Shown one piece after another: positions 7,679-15,619 of a DNA stretch of 20,530 nucleotides (the first letter of the stretch is position 1; every line of letters starts with the position of its first letter). The DNA is from Planctomycetota bacterium. GTDB lineage: Bacteria; Planctomycetota; Phycisphaerae; UBA1845; PWPN01. Under the pieces are notes generated by a model, which had not been told where the DNA came from, searched no databases, and saw only the letters and a program-made list of their open reading frames with translations. The stretch is taken from assembly GCA_020346805.1 (NCBI GenBank), contig CP070790.1:2325031-2345560 (forward strand), written 5' to 3'. Position numbers and translations under genes: made by a program.

Positions 7679-8830
7679 ATGGCTGTATCAAATAGAATAT
7701 CCAGAAGGCAATTTTTACGTACCAATGCGGGATCAGCGGCGGCGGTCTTGGCCGGTCCGGCCGTACTGCGGGCTGCCCAGTCCAACCAGCCGGCTGGCGA
7801 CGACATCTGCTGCGGGATGATCGGCACCGGAGGACGCGGTACCGCCATATTAAACGCCCTCAAAAACGTCCCCGGGGCACGCGTCACCGCCTTGTGCGAC
7901 ATCGACGCTAAAAATCTCAACCAGGCTTCCGAGATTGTCGCCGACGATAATCCCAAACTCTTCAAAGACTACCGCAAGATGCTCGACTTCAAGGATCTCG
8001 ATGCCGTCTTCGTGGCGACGCCCTGCCACCTGCATAAGGTGATGTTCGTGGCCGTTCTTAAATCCGGCCGGCACTGTTACGGCGAGAAGCCCATGGCCCT
8101 CAACGTCGCCGACCTCAACGAAATCGTCCGCGTAAGTAAATCCAGCAAAGGGATCTTTCAGATCGGTACCCAACTTCGCTACGACGGTAAAGCAAGGGCC
8201 GCCGTGAGGGCCATCCACGAGGGGAAAATCGGCAAACCGATTTTCATCCGTATGTCCCGTCACAATGACTGGGATATGGCCCACGATCGAAAGTGGCTGT
8301 TCAAACGCAAGTTCTCCGGCGACACCATTGTCGAGCAGGCGGTTCACGAGTTCGATGCATGCAACTGGGTATTTAAGGGTGTTGCCGTCCGGGCCGCCGG
8401 CTTCGGCGGGCAGGCCGTCCTCTTCGAGCCTGAGGGTCGAGACTTGATGGACCACTACACCTTGTCGCTGGACTACGGCAAAAATAAAAAGGTCTCATAC
8501 AGCCATTCGTGGATCTCCGGGTCCAAGGCTCCCATTAACAACATCCAATTGGCTGTCCTGGGTTCCGAGGCCACCATCGATTTATTACAAGCAACCATCT
8601 ACCCGCGTACCGGACGCCGCTTCGACAAAACCGAATCCATCAAGCTCGAACCCGAGCTGAAGGGACATCGTAACCGCTTGGCCGTCGAGGCCTTCTTCGA
8701 TTGCTGCCGGCAAGGTAAAAAGCCCTTGGCCAACGTCGAGACCGGCCGGGACGCTACTCTAGTTGCCCTGCTGGGCAGAATGGCCCTCGATACCGAACGT
8801 GTAGTCACCATGAAAGAATTATTAGCCTAA
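7679..8830 (+). CDS. Tat-exported Gfo/Idh/MocA family oxidoreductase
   Basis: ATG at 7679 is chosen because AAAGGA lies 6-7 bases upstream; a TTG at 7658 in frame is less likely. The product has 383 residues. The twin-arginine signal SRRQFL is at 8-13 with a hydrophobic stretch and Ala-rich end near 33, so the folded enzyme is exported, probably with its cofactor bound. The Rossmann motif GMIGTGGRG is at 46-54, the EKP motif (lysine in the active site) at 136-138, and EQAVHEFD with the probable catalytic His223 at 219-226. Known members oxidise or reduce sugars, inositols or similar with NAD(P); the substrate cannot be read from the sequence. Planctomycetes carry many such Tat-exported copies. 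It stands alone, divergent from the lipoprotein genes, and is followed by a palindromic element. Confidence 0.9.
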   Translation: MAVSNRISRRQFLRTNAGSAAAVLAGPAVLRAAQSNQPAGDDICCGMIGTGGRGTAILNALKNVPGARVTALCDIDAKNLNQASEIVADDNPKLFKDYRKMLDFKDLDAVFVATPCHLHKVMFVAVLKSGRHCYGEKPMALNVADLNEIVRVSKSSKGIFQIGTQLRYDGKARAAVRAIHEGKIGKPIFIRMSRHNDWDMAHDRKWLFKRKFSGDTIVEQAVHEFDACNWVFKGVAVRAAGFGGQAVLFEPEGRDLMDHYTLSLDYGKNKKVSYSHSWISGSKAPINNIQLAVLGSEATIDLLQATIYPRTGRRFDKTESIKLEPELKGHRNRLAVEAFFDCCRQGKKPLANVETGRDATLVALLGRMALDTERVVTMKELLA

Positions 8831-8843
8831 GGGTAGTCACGTA

Positions 8844-8880
8844 GTCATCCTGAGGTCGCCGCGGCGCTTTCAAAGATGAC
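8844..8880. repeat. REP-like palindromic element
   Basis: GTCATC (8844-8849) pairs with GATGAC (8875-8880), inside which TGAG pairs with TTCA and CGC with GCG around a CGCG loop. It begins 13 bases after the Gfo/Idh stop. The left end TAGTCATCCTGA (8842-8853) recurs at 6219-6230. It may act as a terminator or be a dispersed palindrome. There is no T-run. Confidence 0.45.
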
Positions 8881-9032
8881 GAGAGAAAGAGTATCGGGTA
8901 ACAACAAGGGTGCAAACCCTGGATCAGGTTTTGTATCCCCTATTTACCCCGCGGGCTTGTTTCGCGGTGCTTCGCAGGACCGTGTCACACTAAAATCAAA
9001 CACTTCAACAAAGCAATGGGCGGACGAATTCC

Positions 9033-9908
9033 TCACGGCAGAATCTGTGTGCCGACACCTTTATCGGTGAAGATCTCCAGCAACAGGGAATGGGTGATTC
9101 TGCCGTCGATGATATGGGCTTTCCGACTACCGGCGTCAAGGGCCTGTATACAGGCTTCCACCTTGGGAATCATTCCTTTGCCGATGATCCCCTGGCCCAT
9201 GAACTCGGCAATTTCCTGTCGATTTAGACTGGGCCGAAACGATTCCGGATCGTCACGTTTGGTCCGTATCCCGTGCGTATCCGAGACCATAACCAGTTTT
9301 TCGGCCTTGACCGCGGCGGCCACTACGCCGGCCACCGTGTCGGCATTGACGTTTAACTTGCCGCCGCTGGCATCCAGGGCGATGGGGGCGATAACCGGGA
9401 TGGTGTCGGCTTTGCACAAAAGCTGCAGTACCTTCTTGCTTACCCGCTCGATTTTACCTACCAATCCGATATCGATCCGCCGATTGTCCGGCCCCTCCAG
9501 GTAGGTCCGCTCAGCAAACAAGACACAACTGGTCAGACTGTTCAGCCCGATGGCCTCCACCCCGAAGGATTTCAGCGTCTCCACGATCCGCTTATTGATC
9601 CGCCCGCACAGAATCCGTTCGGCAATAGCCAACGTCCGTTCGTCGGTATAGCGCAGGCCTTGCACGAAGTTAGGCTCCAGCCCGGCCTCGTCCATGGCCC
9701 GGGAGATCTCGTTACCCCCACCGTGCACGATTATCGGCTGCATCCCCACATAATTCATAAAAACCACATCCCGCAACAATTCCCGCTCGGCATCCGGATC
9801 GTCCATGACCGAGCCTCCGAGCTTGACTACGACAATCTTCTCGTAGTACTCGCGGATATACGGCAGGGCTTCGATGAGGGTGGCGGCTTTGCCGATAGCC
9901 TCTTGCAC
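9033..9908 (-). CDS. argB: Acetylglutamate kinase
   Basis: The enzyme phosphorylates N-acetyl-L-glutamate with ATP, the second step of arginine synthesis, in the cytoplasm. The GTG at 9908 is preferred: AAGGAA lies 7 bases upstream and the resulting 291 residues match the usual 290-300, starting with the family-typical QEAIGKAATLIEALPYIREY. An ATG at 9989 would add 27 basic residues not seen in the family. Motifs: KLGGSVMDD (glycine-rich phosphate loop, Lys at position 30 or so), HGGGNEIS (where HGGGPxI is usual), GLRYTDERTLAIAE, and the substrate/ATP segment NVNADTVAGVVAAA, then VSDTHGI. GGSVM and GGGNEI are variants of the commoner GGNAM and GGGPQI. It is not beside other arg genes, so it is probably transcribed alone or with genes outside the evidence here. 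Confidence in function is high. Confidence 0.93.
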   Translation of the reverse strand: MQEAIGKAATLIEALPYIREYYEKIVVVKLGGSVMDDPDAERELLRDVVFMNYVGMQPIIVHGGGNEISRAMDEAGLEPNFVQGLRYTDERTLAIAERILCGRINKRIVETLKSFGVEAIGLNSLTSCVLFAERTYLEGPDNRRIDIGLVGKIERVSKKVLQLLCKADTIPVIAPIALDASGGKLNVNADTVAGVVAAAVKAEKLVMVSDTHGIRTKRDDPESFRPSLNRQEIAEFMGQGIIGKGMIPKVEACIQALDAGSRKAHIIDGRITHSLLLEIFTDKGVGTQILP

Positions 9909-10549
9909 GGATTTGTTCCTTATCAACCTGTAAACTTTTGCCAACAACCGACTACGAATGAAAAGACGGTACGAAGGGTGACTCGGCAAGTCAAGAGCCC
10001 GCCGAATTTTTCGACATATTCCTGCAAGGGAATTGGATCCTTGGGTCGTTGATACTTAGACGCTGTTATTGGACTAAAGAACGGGCCTGCCCCCCCAACA
10101 GGTCCGTTCTTACATGAGAACTGTTTCGGATTATCCGCTGGCCATACCCCGCGTGGTCGGCAAATTGGTTGCTTCGGTCCCCCAAAAGCGTTTATCGCGT
10201 CGCTTGCGTCGGCTCGTATAACACCTCGCCCGGGCTCAAGCTTTTGTCACTGATTGTTGTCTTCCCTATCTTTCCCTGCCGGAAAACACCTGGCAGATGA
10301 GGGCGGGCACTTGGCGGTTTGATTTGTCAACCACGTGCAATTCCCATCATCAATGTCGGCAACAAGTGACCTGCTGTTCACTTTTGAAAAACAAGAAGTA
10401 TAAAAATTAAAAACGCTTAAATTAGTGGTGATAATACAAGTTTCGATAATCTTTGATGTTGCCAATAATCGGATGTGAACGGATGGTTACGGCCCGAGTT
10501 TATCGGAGGGGCGAATGTACCGGTATGTTCGAAACCATGTGCAGTATTA
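9909..10549. other. Gene-poor region, about 640 bp, with one strong hairpin
   Basis: No convincing gene is seen. The part nearest argB (9909-10076) should carry its promoter. A hairpin lies at 10077-10111. The segment 10112-10255 is GC-rich with short repeats (GCGTCG twice near 10197-10211), whereas 10380-10450 is AT-rich. Either strand could encode a small RNA, but I could not match it to tmRNA, RNase P, SRP or 6S RNA by conserved words. The stretch downstream of lgt (10450-10549) shows no hairpin. Confidence 0.4.
10077..10111. terminator. 13-bp hairpin with C-rich loop
   Basis: AAGAACGGGCCTG (10077-10089) pairs with CAGGTCCGTTCTT (10099-10111) with one G-U pair and a 9-base loop that is mostly C. 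Reading leftward it ends in TTCTTTAG, a short T-rich tail, so it best suits leftward transcription: the far end of the lgt transcript or an unrecognised small RNA. Confidence 0.5.
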
Positions 10550-11722
10550 TTAAGGGACCTCGTTTGCCGATTCGCTTGAAGACGAACTGTCGGTTTTTTG
10601 TCCGGCGGCCTGGCAGGGGACGGCCCGCGGCGAGCGGAGTTGTAACTTCTGAAGTATAAAGAATCCCATAACACTAATAACAAAAAGGGCAATACTGATG
10701 GCCTGCGATGCGGTCATGCCCAAGGTGTCGCGAAGATTGTCTATGCGGATAGCTTCCTCCATAAACCGCTCGACGGCATAGAGCGTCATCGCCAGTAAAA
10801 ATACCGTCCCGTGCCTTTTGCGCCGATAAAAGTAAGCGCTGGTCAACCAGGCCAAAAGCAGTGGTCCGATAGCTCCGTAGATCTGGGAAGGATGCACCGC
10901 CGTTGCGTAATATTCTGGACCATCGGCTAAATCGGCCAGAGCCGTCGTCGTAGTGTCGAATGACTTAAAGTGATTGAACAGGGGTTGAGCCATCTGTTCC
11001 CACCTTTCATAATCGGTTCTGGCCCGTTCGATCTTCTTTTGATCGCCCTGTTTCTCGGCCTCGGCCAGGGCCGCCGACTTGCGGTCGAGTTTTTGTTTGA
11101 TTTTATCCAACCCGTCGGGAATCAGGATCTGTTTAGGCATTGGGGCCGCAATACCTGATGAATCGATGAAGATTAACTCCGCCGGTACGGTAACCTGACG
11201 CTCCTGCCATTGCCGATTGTGTGGCGGGCTGCCGAAGGGAAATTTCACCGCCCAGGGTACACTCTCCGGGCAAGATCCGCCCCAACAGCAGCCAAAGAGA
11301 AAACAACCGATCCGCCCCACACCCATCCCAAATAACAACGACGGTGCAACCAGGTCAGCATACAAGCGCTTGGAAAGCCCCTTGTACCATAAGTATAAAA
11401 AACAGGGGATGAAGGCACCGAGCACCCCGCCGTAAAGTTCGAATCCGCCGGCCCGAATATTGAAGATCTGAGCCGGATTATGGGCAAAATCGGTATCCCA
11501 CCGATGCAGTACGTAAAATGCCCGAGCCCCGATAGCGCTGAAGATAAGGATGATGAAGCCCAGGTTGAGTACGATATCCGGGTCGGCCTTGACCTTCTTG
11601 GCCCGGTGGGCCATCCAGAAGGTGGCTCCCAAAAAGGCTATCAGTACCATGGCCCCATAGCTTGGTACAGTAAAGTTGATTCCAGGTATGGTAAAAAGTT
11701 CAGGATGCATGGGTCGTCCCAT
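10550..11722 (-). CDS. lgt: Prolipoprotein diacylglyceryl transferase with a large insertion
   Basis: Lgt transfers diacylglycerol from phosphatidylglycerol to the lipobox cysteine of prolipoproteins in the inner membrane. The product has 390 residues against about 270-300 usual. Transmembrane helices are at about 22-40, 52-72, 95-113, 125-146, 283-300, 306-322 and 340-360. The signature GRIGCFLFGCCWG is at 136-148, YG at 22-23, FELYGGVLGA near 94-103, and HPSQIYG at 277-283. Between 168 and 275 lies an insertion of about 100 residues, partly a charged coiled coil (KIKQKLDRKSAALAEAEKQG), in what should be the loop between helices on one side of the membrane. A Ser-rich tail ends the protein. 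ATG at 11722 is listed; the ATG at 11710 (MHPELFTIPG) starts nearer the usual family start. It divergently faces the serine hydrolase gene. Substrates may include the small lipoproteins at 5450-7435. Confidence 0.9.
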   Translation of the reverse strand: MGRPMHPELFTIPGINFTVPSYGAMVLIAFLGATFWMAHRAKKVKADPDIVLNLGFIILIFSAIGARAFYVLHRWDTDFAHNPAQIFNIRAGGFELYGGVLGAFIPCFLYLWYKGLSKRLYADLVAPSLLFGMGVGRIGCFLFGCCWGGSCPESVPWAVKFPFGSPPHNRQWQERQVTVPAELIFIDSSGIAAPMPKQILIPDGLDKIKQKLDRKSAALAEAEKQGDQKKIERARTDYERWEQMAQPLFNHFKSFDTTTTALADLADGPEYYATAVHPSQIYGAIGPLLLAWLTSAYFYRRKRHGTVFLLAMTLYAVERFMEEAIRIDNLRDTLGMTASQAISIALFVISVMGFFILQKLQLRSPRAVPCQAAGQKTDSSSSSESANEVP

Positions 11723-11881
11723 TCGACTTCACGAAAACTCAGGTTTAACACAAGACCGCTAAAACAATGAGGGTAACATCATAATTCGTTTTCGTCCACC
11801 GGCCATAAAGCTCGGTATCCCCGGCAACCGAAGCTGGGATAACGGTTTTACAAAGCCAATATAAAAGGGTAAAGAGCAGCT

Positions 11882-13963
11882 ATGAAAGGTCCCACATTAA
11901 AAACGAATATCTGCCTGGTATTCCTGCTCGTAATTGCGTCGGTTATACCAGTTTGCGGTGGCCAAATGGTCTGGCCGATGCCCGAATGGCCGAGGGCCAC
12001 ACCGGCCGATATGGGTATGAACGGAGCCAAACTTCGTGAAGCACGTGATTATGCTCTTGCCGGCGGCGGGTCGGGGTATATTACCCGCAGCGGCAAACTG
12101 GTGCTCACCTGGGGTGATCCCAAACGTAGATACGATCTCAAGTCCACCACCAAATCCTTCGGCTCCACCGCCCTCGGTCTGGCCATCAAAGACGGCAAAA
12201 TGAAACTGAACGACAAGGCCCGCAAGTATCACCCCACCTTCGGTACTCCACCGGCAGGTAACACCGGTACCGGCTGGTTGGATGATATTACCCTTTGGCA
12301 CCTGGCCACCCATACCTCCGGCTTTGCCAAATCCGGAGGATATACCGCCCTCGAATTCGCCCCCGGCACGCAGTGGAACTACAGCGACGGTGGGCCTAAC
12401 TGGTTGGCCGAGTGCTTAACCCTTCTCTACAAGCAGGACCTCAGAACACTGATGTTCGAACGCGTATTTACACCAATCGGAATCAAAGACGCAGATTTGA
12501 CCTGGCGCGATAACGTATATCGGCCGCACGAAATCAACGGTATCAAGCGTCGCGAGTTTGGGTCGGGCATCAGCGCCAACGTCGATACCATGGCCCGGAT
12601 CGGCTACCTGTACCTCTGCAACGGCCGGTGGCAGGATAAGCAGATACTGCCTGGAAGTTTCGTTGATGTCGCCCGCAAGCCGATATCTTCGGTTGTGGGA
12701 TTACCCGTGCGAAACCCCGATGTCAATTACAACGCCTCCGATCATTACGGTCTGCTCTGGTGGAACAATGCCGATGGTACACTCGAAAATGTACCCAAGG
12801 ATGCTTATTGGTCGTGGGGTTTGTATGAAAGCATGATCGTGGTTATTCCCAGTCTTGATATTGTGGTAGCCCGTGCAGGTAAAAGTTGGCAGAAAAAGCC
12901 CAGTTCCAACTACAAAATACTCAAACCCTTTCTTGAACCTATCGTCGCATCCGTTCGGCAATCCTCCTCGAAAGACAAGCCACCTTATCCGCCCAGCCCG
13001 GTGATCGCCAAACTTACCTGGGCCGATCCATCAACCATCGTCAGGCGAGCCAAGGGCAGCGACAACTGGCCTCTTACCTGGGCCGACGATGATCATTTGT
13101 ATACTGCATACGGCGACGGATGGGGTTTTGAAAAAGCCAAGGTGACCGCCAAGTTGAGCTTGGGCGTGGCCAGGATCATCGGAGCGGCCGATGACTTTGT
13201 CGGTATCAACATTCGCTCGCCCAGCGCTGAACAAACCGGCGACGGACCAACCGGCAAAAAGGCCAGCGGTATGCTCATGGTAGACGGTGTGCTTTACATG
13301 GTGGTACGCAATGCGGGCAATTCCCAACTGGCCTGGTCCAACGACCATGGTAAAAGCTGGAAATGGAGCGAGTGGAAGTTTACCCAAAGTTTCGGCTGCC
13401 CGACCTTCTTAAACTTTGCCGCCAACTACGCATCGGCCCGCGATGAATATGTTTACGTCTATTCGCATGATAAAGACACCGCCTATATTCCATCTAATAG
13501 AATGATTCTGGCCCGCGTGCCCAAAAACAAAATCACTGCCCGTAATTACTATCGGTTCTTCAAATCGTTGGATTCCAAAGGCAAACCCTTCTGGACTGAA
13601 GAGATTAACAAACGCGGAGCGGTGTTTGTCAACCCCGGTCAATGTTACCGCTCATCGGTCTCTTACAATTCAGTTCTTAAACGTTATCTCTGGTGCCAGA
13701 TTATTCCCGCTCGTAATAAAAACTCTCGTTCGGGAATCGGCCTTTACGACGCTCCCGAACCTTGGGGACCTTGGACCACGATCTATTACAACAACAAGTG
13801 GGACGTCGATCCCGGCGAAAGTGCGTCCATCCCTACCAAATGGATTTCCCAAGATGGCACGGCTTTCCATCTGGTTTTTTCAGGCGACGATACTTTCTCG
13901 GTACGCAAGGCAACTCTGACTCTGTCCGAGCCGCGAAAATCGCCTGACAAAGTTAAATCCTAA
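11882..13963 (+). CDS. Secreted serine hydrolase (class C beta-lactamase fold) fused to a propeller-like domain
   Basis: The product has 693 residues. Residues 1-27 form a signal peptide ending around VCGG. Residues about 38-365 belong to the beta-lactamase/transpeptidase-like serine hydrolases (PF00144): SxxK as S88-T-T-K91, followed by SFGSTALGLAI; LWHLATHTSG at 138-147; PGTQWNYSDGG at 161-171, where the second motif reads Y-S-D in place of Y-x-N. No clear KTG-like third motif is visible. Members include esterases, peptidases and amidases; the substrate is unknown and true beta-lactamase activity is unlikely. Residues about 385-685 form a second domain with Trp-rich repeats (LTWADDDHLYTAYGDGWGFE, NSQLAWSNDHGKSWKWSEW) like sialidase or DUF4185-type beta-propellers, suggesting carbohydrate binding or cleavage. 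The ATG at 11882 has only a weak ribosome binding site (AAGAG). It is monocistronic, upstream of the UroD-like gene. Confidence 0.83.
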   Translation: MKGPTLKTNICLVFLLVIASVIPVCGGQMVWPMPEWPRATPADMGMNGAKLREARDYALAGGGSGYITRSGKLVLTWGDPKRRYDLKSTTKSFGSTALGLAIKDGKMKLNDKARKYHPTFGTPPAGNTGTGWLDDITLWHLATHTSGFAKSGGYTALEFAPGTQWNYSDGGPNWLAECLTLLYKQDLRTLMFERVFTPIGIKDADLTWRDNVYRPHEINGIKRREFGSGISANVDTMARIGYLYLCNGRWQDKQILPGSFVDVARKPISSVVGLPVRNPDVNYNASDHYGLLWWNNADGTLENVPKDAYWSWGLYESMIVVIPSLDIVVARAGKSWQKKPSSNYKILKPFLEPIVASVRQSSSKDKPPYPPSPVIAKLTWADPSTIVRRAKGSDNWPLTWADDDHLYTAYGDGWGFEKAKVTAKLSLGVARIIGAADDFVGINIRSPSAEQTGDGPTGKKASGMLMVDGVLYMVVRNAGNSQLAWSNDHGKSWKWSEWKFTQSFGCPTFLNFAANYASARDEYVYVYSHDKDTAYIPSNRMILARVPKNKITARNYYRFFKSLDSKGKPFWTEEINKRGAVFVNPGQCYRSSVSYNSVLKRYLWCQIIPARNKNSRSGIGLYDAPEPWGPWTTIYYNNKWDVDPGESASIPTKWISQDGTAFHLVFSGDDTFSVRKATLTLSEPRKSPDKVKS

Positions 13964-13971
13964 TCTGATGT

Positions 13972-13999
13972 TTGCAAGGATTATCCTGTAGGGTAGAAT
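13972..13999 (+). promoter_or_regulatory. Possible sigma-70-type promoter for the UroD-like gene
   Basis: TTGCAA (13972-13977) and TAGAAT (13994-13999) are separated by 16 bases and lie 49 bases before the chosen ATG, just after the stop of the serine hydrolase. Match is 4/6 and 5/6 to the E. coli consensus; planctomycete promoters may differ. Confidence 0.35.
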
Positions 14000-14047
14000 C
14001 AAACCATTGCGTCTCGCGCTAACAAAGTTTTGAATAGGATGATAAAC

Positions 14048-15055
14048 ATGACTTCCAAAGAACGCGTACTCACCGCCCTGCGTCATGAGCCGCCCGACAA
14101 GGTTCCTTATTACATGGCTTTTTTGGTACCGGAACATGAAAAGCTGGTGGATTATTTCGGCGATCCCGATTACTACGACAAACTAGGCTGCGACATGACC
14201 ATTACCGCCGTTACCCGCGTTTCCTGGGGAGTGCGCGACGCCGACGGCTATCATACCGACGAATTCGGCCTACGCTGGAACCGTAAAATCGATCCGGATA
14301 TAGGCATCCCCGAAGGCACGCTTAGCCAGGAGAATTTCGACAGTTATCCCTGGCCCGATCCCAAAGCCTCCGGCAGATTCGACCAGCTCGACGCCGCCCT
14401 CAAAAAAAATCCGGATAAATTCAACATCATGTCCCTTACTTTCAGTTTGTTCGAGCGGTCGTGGGGGCTGGTTGGGCTGGCCAACTTTCTGATGGGCATG
14501 ATCGAAGACAGGCCCTTTATCGAGGCGGTGCTGGATCGGGTTTTGGAATTTAATCTGGCGGTCGTCGACGAGGGCGTGAAACACTGTCCCGATATCGACG
14601 GCATATACTTCGGTGATGATTTTGGTTGTCAGCGGGGTGTAACGGTGGGGGCCCCGCGCTGGCGCGAGATACTCAAACCACGACTGGCCAGGCAGTACGC
14701 CCGGGCCCACAAGTACGGCAAACCGGTTTTCATCCATTCCTGCGGCAAGGTCGAGGAGCTGTTTGAGGATTTCATCGAGATCGGAGTGAACTGTTTTAAT
14801 CCCTTCCAGCCGGAAGTAATGGACATCTACGAAACTAAAAAGATGTACCGAAACCGATTAGCCTTCTATGGCGGGATCAGCCTGCAGAGTTTATTACCCT
14901 TCGGCACGCCGCAACAGGTCAAGGATGAGGTGGCCAACATTGTCAAAAAGATCGGAGGCGAGGGCGGATTCATCGCCGCCCCCTCCCATACCGTCACCGG
15001 CGACGTACCTGCCGAAAACATCGTCGCCATGCTCGATGTGCTGCAGAATCAATAA
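14048..15055 (+). CDS. Uroporphyrinogen decarboxylase-family protein
   Basis: The start is the ATG at 14048 (MTSKERVLTAL), with AGGA 8 bases upstream and the standard family N-terminus; the in-frame TTG at 14030 and ATG at 14039 are less likely. The product has 335 residues, one TIM barrel. Motifs: ERVLTALRHEPPDKVPYY at the start (where true HemE has RQAGRYLPEY, absent here), a C-terminal metal-site-like HSCGKVEEL with His and Cys, GVNCFNPFQPE, and FYGGISLQSLLPFG. This places it with the UroD-like proteins outside heme synthesis, many of which resemble corrinoid methyltransferases (MtaA/MtbA class) or are of unknown substrate; planctomycetes have many. It is probably cytoplasmic. A promoter candidate precedes it, and a palindrome cluster follows. 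No corrinoid protein gene is adjacent, so its substrate stays open. Confidence 0.87.
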   Translation: MTSKERVLTALRHEPPDKVPYYMAFLVPEHEKLVDYFGDPDYYDKLGCDMTITAVTRVSWGVRDADGYHTDEFGLRWNRKIDPDIGIPEGTLSQENFDSYPWPDPKASGRFDQLDAALKKNPDKFNIMSLTFSLFERSWGLVGLANFLMGMIEDRPFIEAVLDRVLEFNLAVVDEGVKHCPDIDGIYFGDDFGCQRGVTVGAPRWREILKPRLARQYARAHKYGKPVFIHSCGKVEELFEDFIEIGVNCFNPFQPEVMDIYETKKMYRNRLAFYGGISLQSLLPFGTPQQVKDEVANIVKKIGGEGGFIAAPSHTVTGDVPAENIVAMLDVLQNQ

Positions 15056-15292
15056 TCCCAGGAAAAATCAAAATATCAAAATAGATTTGGGTTTCCCGAT
15101 GAATCGGGAAGGACGGGACATCCACCATGTTTGGCCCTTGTTGACTCGTCGCGGCGGAGCATGCCGCCGTTAGGCCACGGCACGCCTGCCGTGCCAGGGT
15201 AGCCGGGCACTCGGGCTACTGCGTGTAGGCTGCTGCATCCGTCCACCATTTGACAACCACGGGCAAAAGCAGATCAGAGATCGGGGACTTGC
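15056..15292. repeat. Gap holding a cluster of four short palindromes
   Basis: Four small inverted repeats follow one another: TTCCCGA/TCGGGAA (15093-15110, TGAA loop), CGGCGG/CCGCCG (15152-15169), GGCACG/CGTGCC (15179-15195) and GTAGCC/GGCTAC (15199-15219). The first is suited to be a terminator of the UroD-like gene though no T-run follows. The other three form a compact GC-rich block resembling a palindromic repeat element. No gene is visible; convergent transcription from both sides ends here. Confidence 0.5.
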
Positions 15293-15619
15293 CTATGCCG
15301 CCTGTCGTTGTTTTAATCGCTCCCCCACCTCAGCAATTTGCTGATGAGGTAGGCCGCCCAGATAATTGAAATGGTTCGCACGGCAGACCCTACGATCTAA
15401 TATAGTGATCCGGTGAGGGGAAAGGTTTGTGTGAAAAACGGGTGGGAAGGGAGGTAAGGAGTGGGTAAGCTTTGATTTATGGGTCGATGGGATTAAAGGA
15501 TTGCTGATCGATGAGGTGGCTTTTCGGGCGGCGGTCGTTTCCTCCGTCCGTGCGGAATTTGTGTGATTATGACATTCCCATTGAACCGACAGCTTTGTTA
15601 CGAATCGGTCCATATTCAT
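15293..15619 (-). CDS. Possible small protein coupled to the upstream kinase
   Basis: A 108-residue reading frame starts at an ATG that overlaps the kinase stop (ATGA, 15616-15619), with AAGGATG in front: the layout of translational coupling. It is rich in Pro, His, Thr and Arg, with the end HFNYLGGLPHQQIAEVGERLKQRQAA looking like a normal helix, while the middle (Ser/Thr/Pro-rich) does not look like a folded domain. No family is recognised, no signal peptide or membrane helix. Base use is less GC-rich than in neighbouring genes. It may be spurious or a decayed gene. Confidence 0.3.
   Translation of the reverse strand: MNMDRFVTKLSVQWECHNHTNSARTEETTAARKATSSISNPLIPSTHKSKLTHSLPPFPPVFHTNLSPHRITILDRRVCRANHFNYLGGLPHQQIAEVGERLKQRQAA

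Noticed and set aside
8876-9070. 64-codon frame rightward between the Gfo/Idh gene and argB
   Set aside because: It starts inside the REP-like palindrome, has no ribosome binding site, overlaps the argB 3' end and has no recognisable motif.
9908-9989. Longer argB start at ATG 9989
   Set aside because: The extra 27 residues are basic and foreign to the family, while GTG 9908 has a ribosome binding site at 7 bases and gives the standard length.
10247-10465. 72-codon leftward frame in the gap between argB and lgt
   Set aside because: No ribosome binding site and no domain; it lies across an AT-rich to GC-rich boundary, and its sequence does not look like a folded protein.
11882-13000. Antibiotic-resistance beta-lactamase
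   Set aside because: Only the SxxK motif fits; the second motif is Y-S-D, no KTG is evident, and the fusion to a propeller-like domain suggests an exported esterase or similar.
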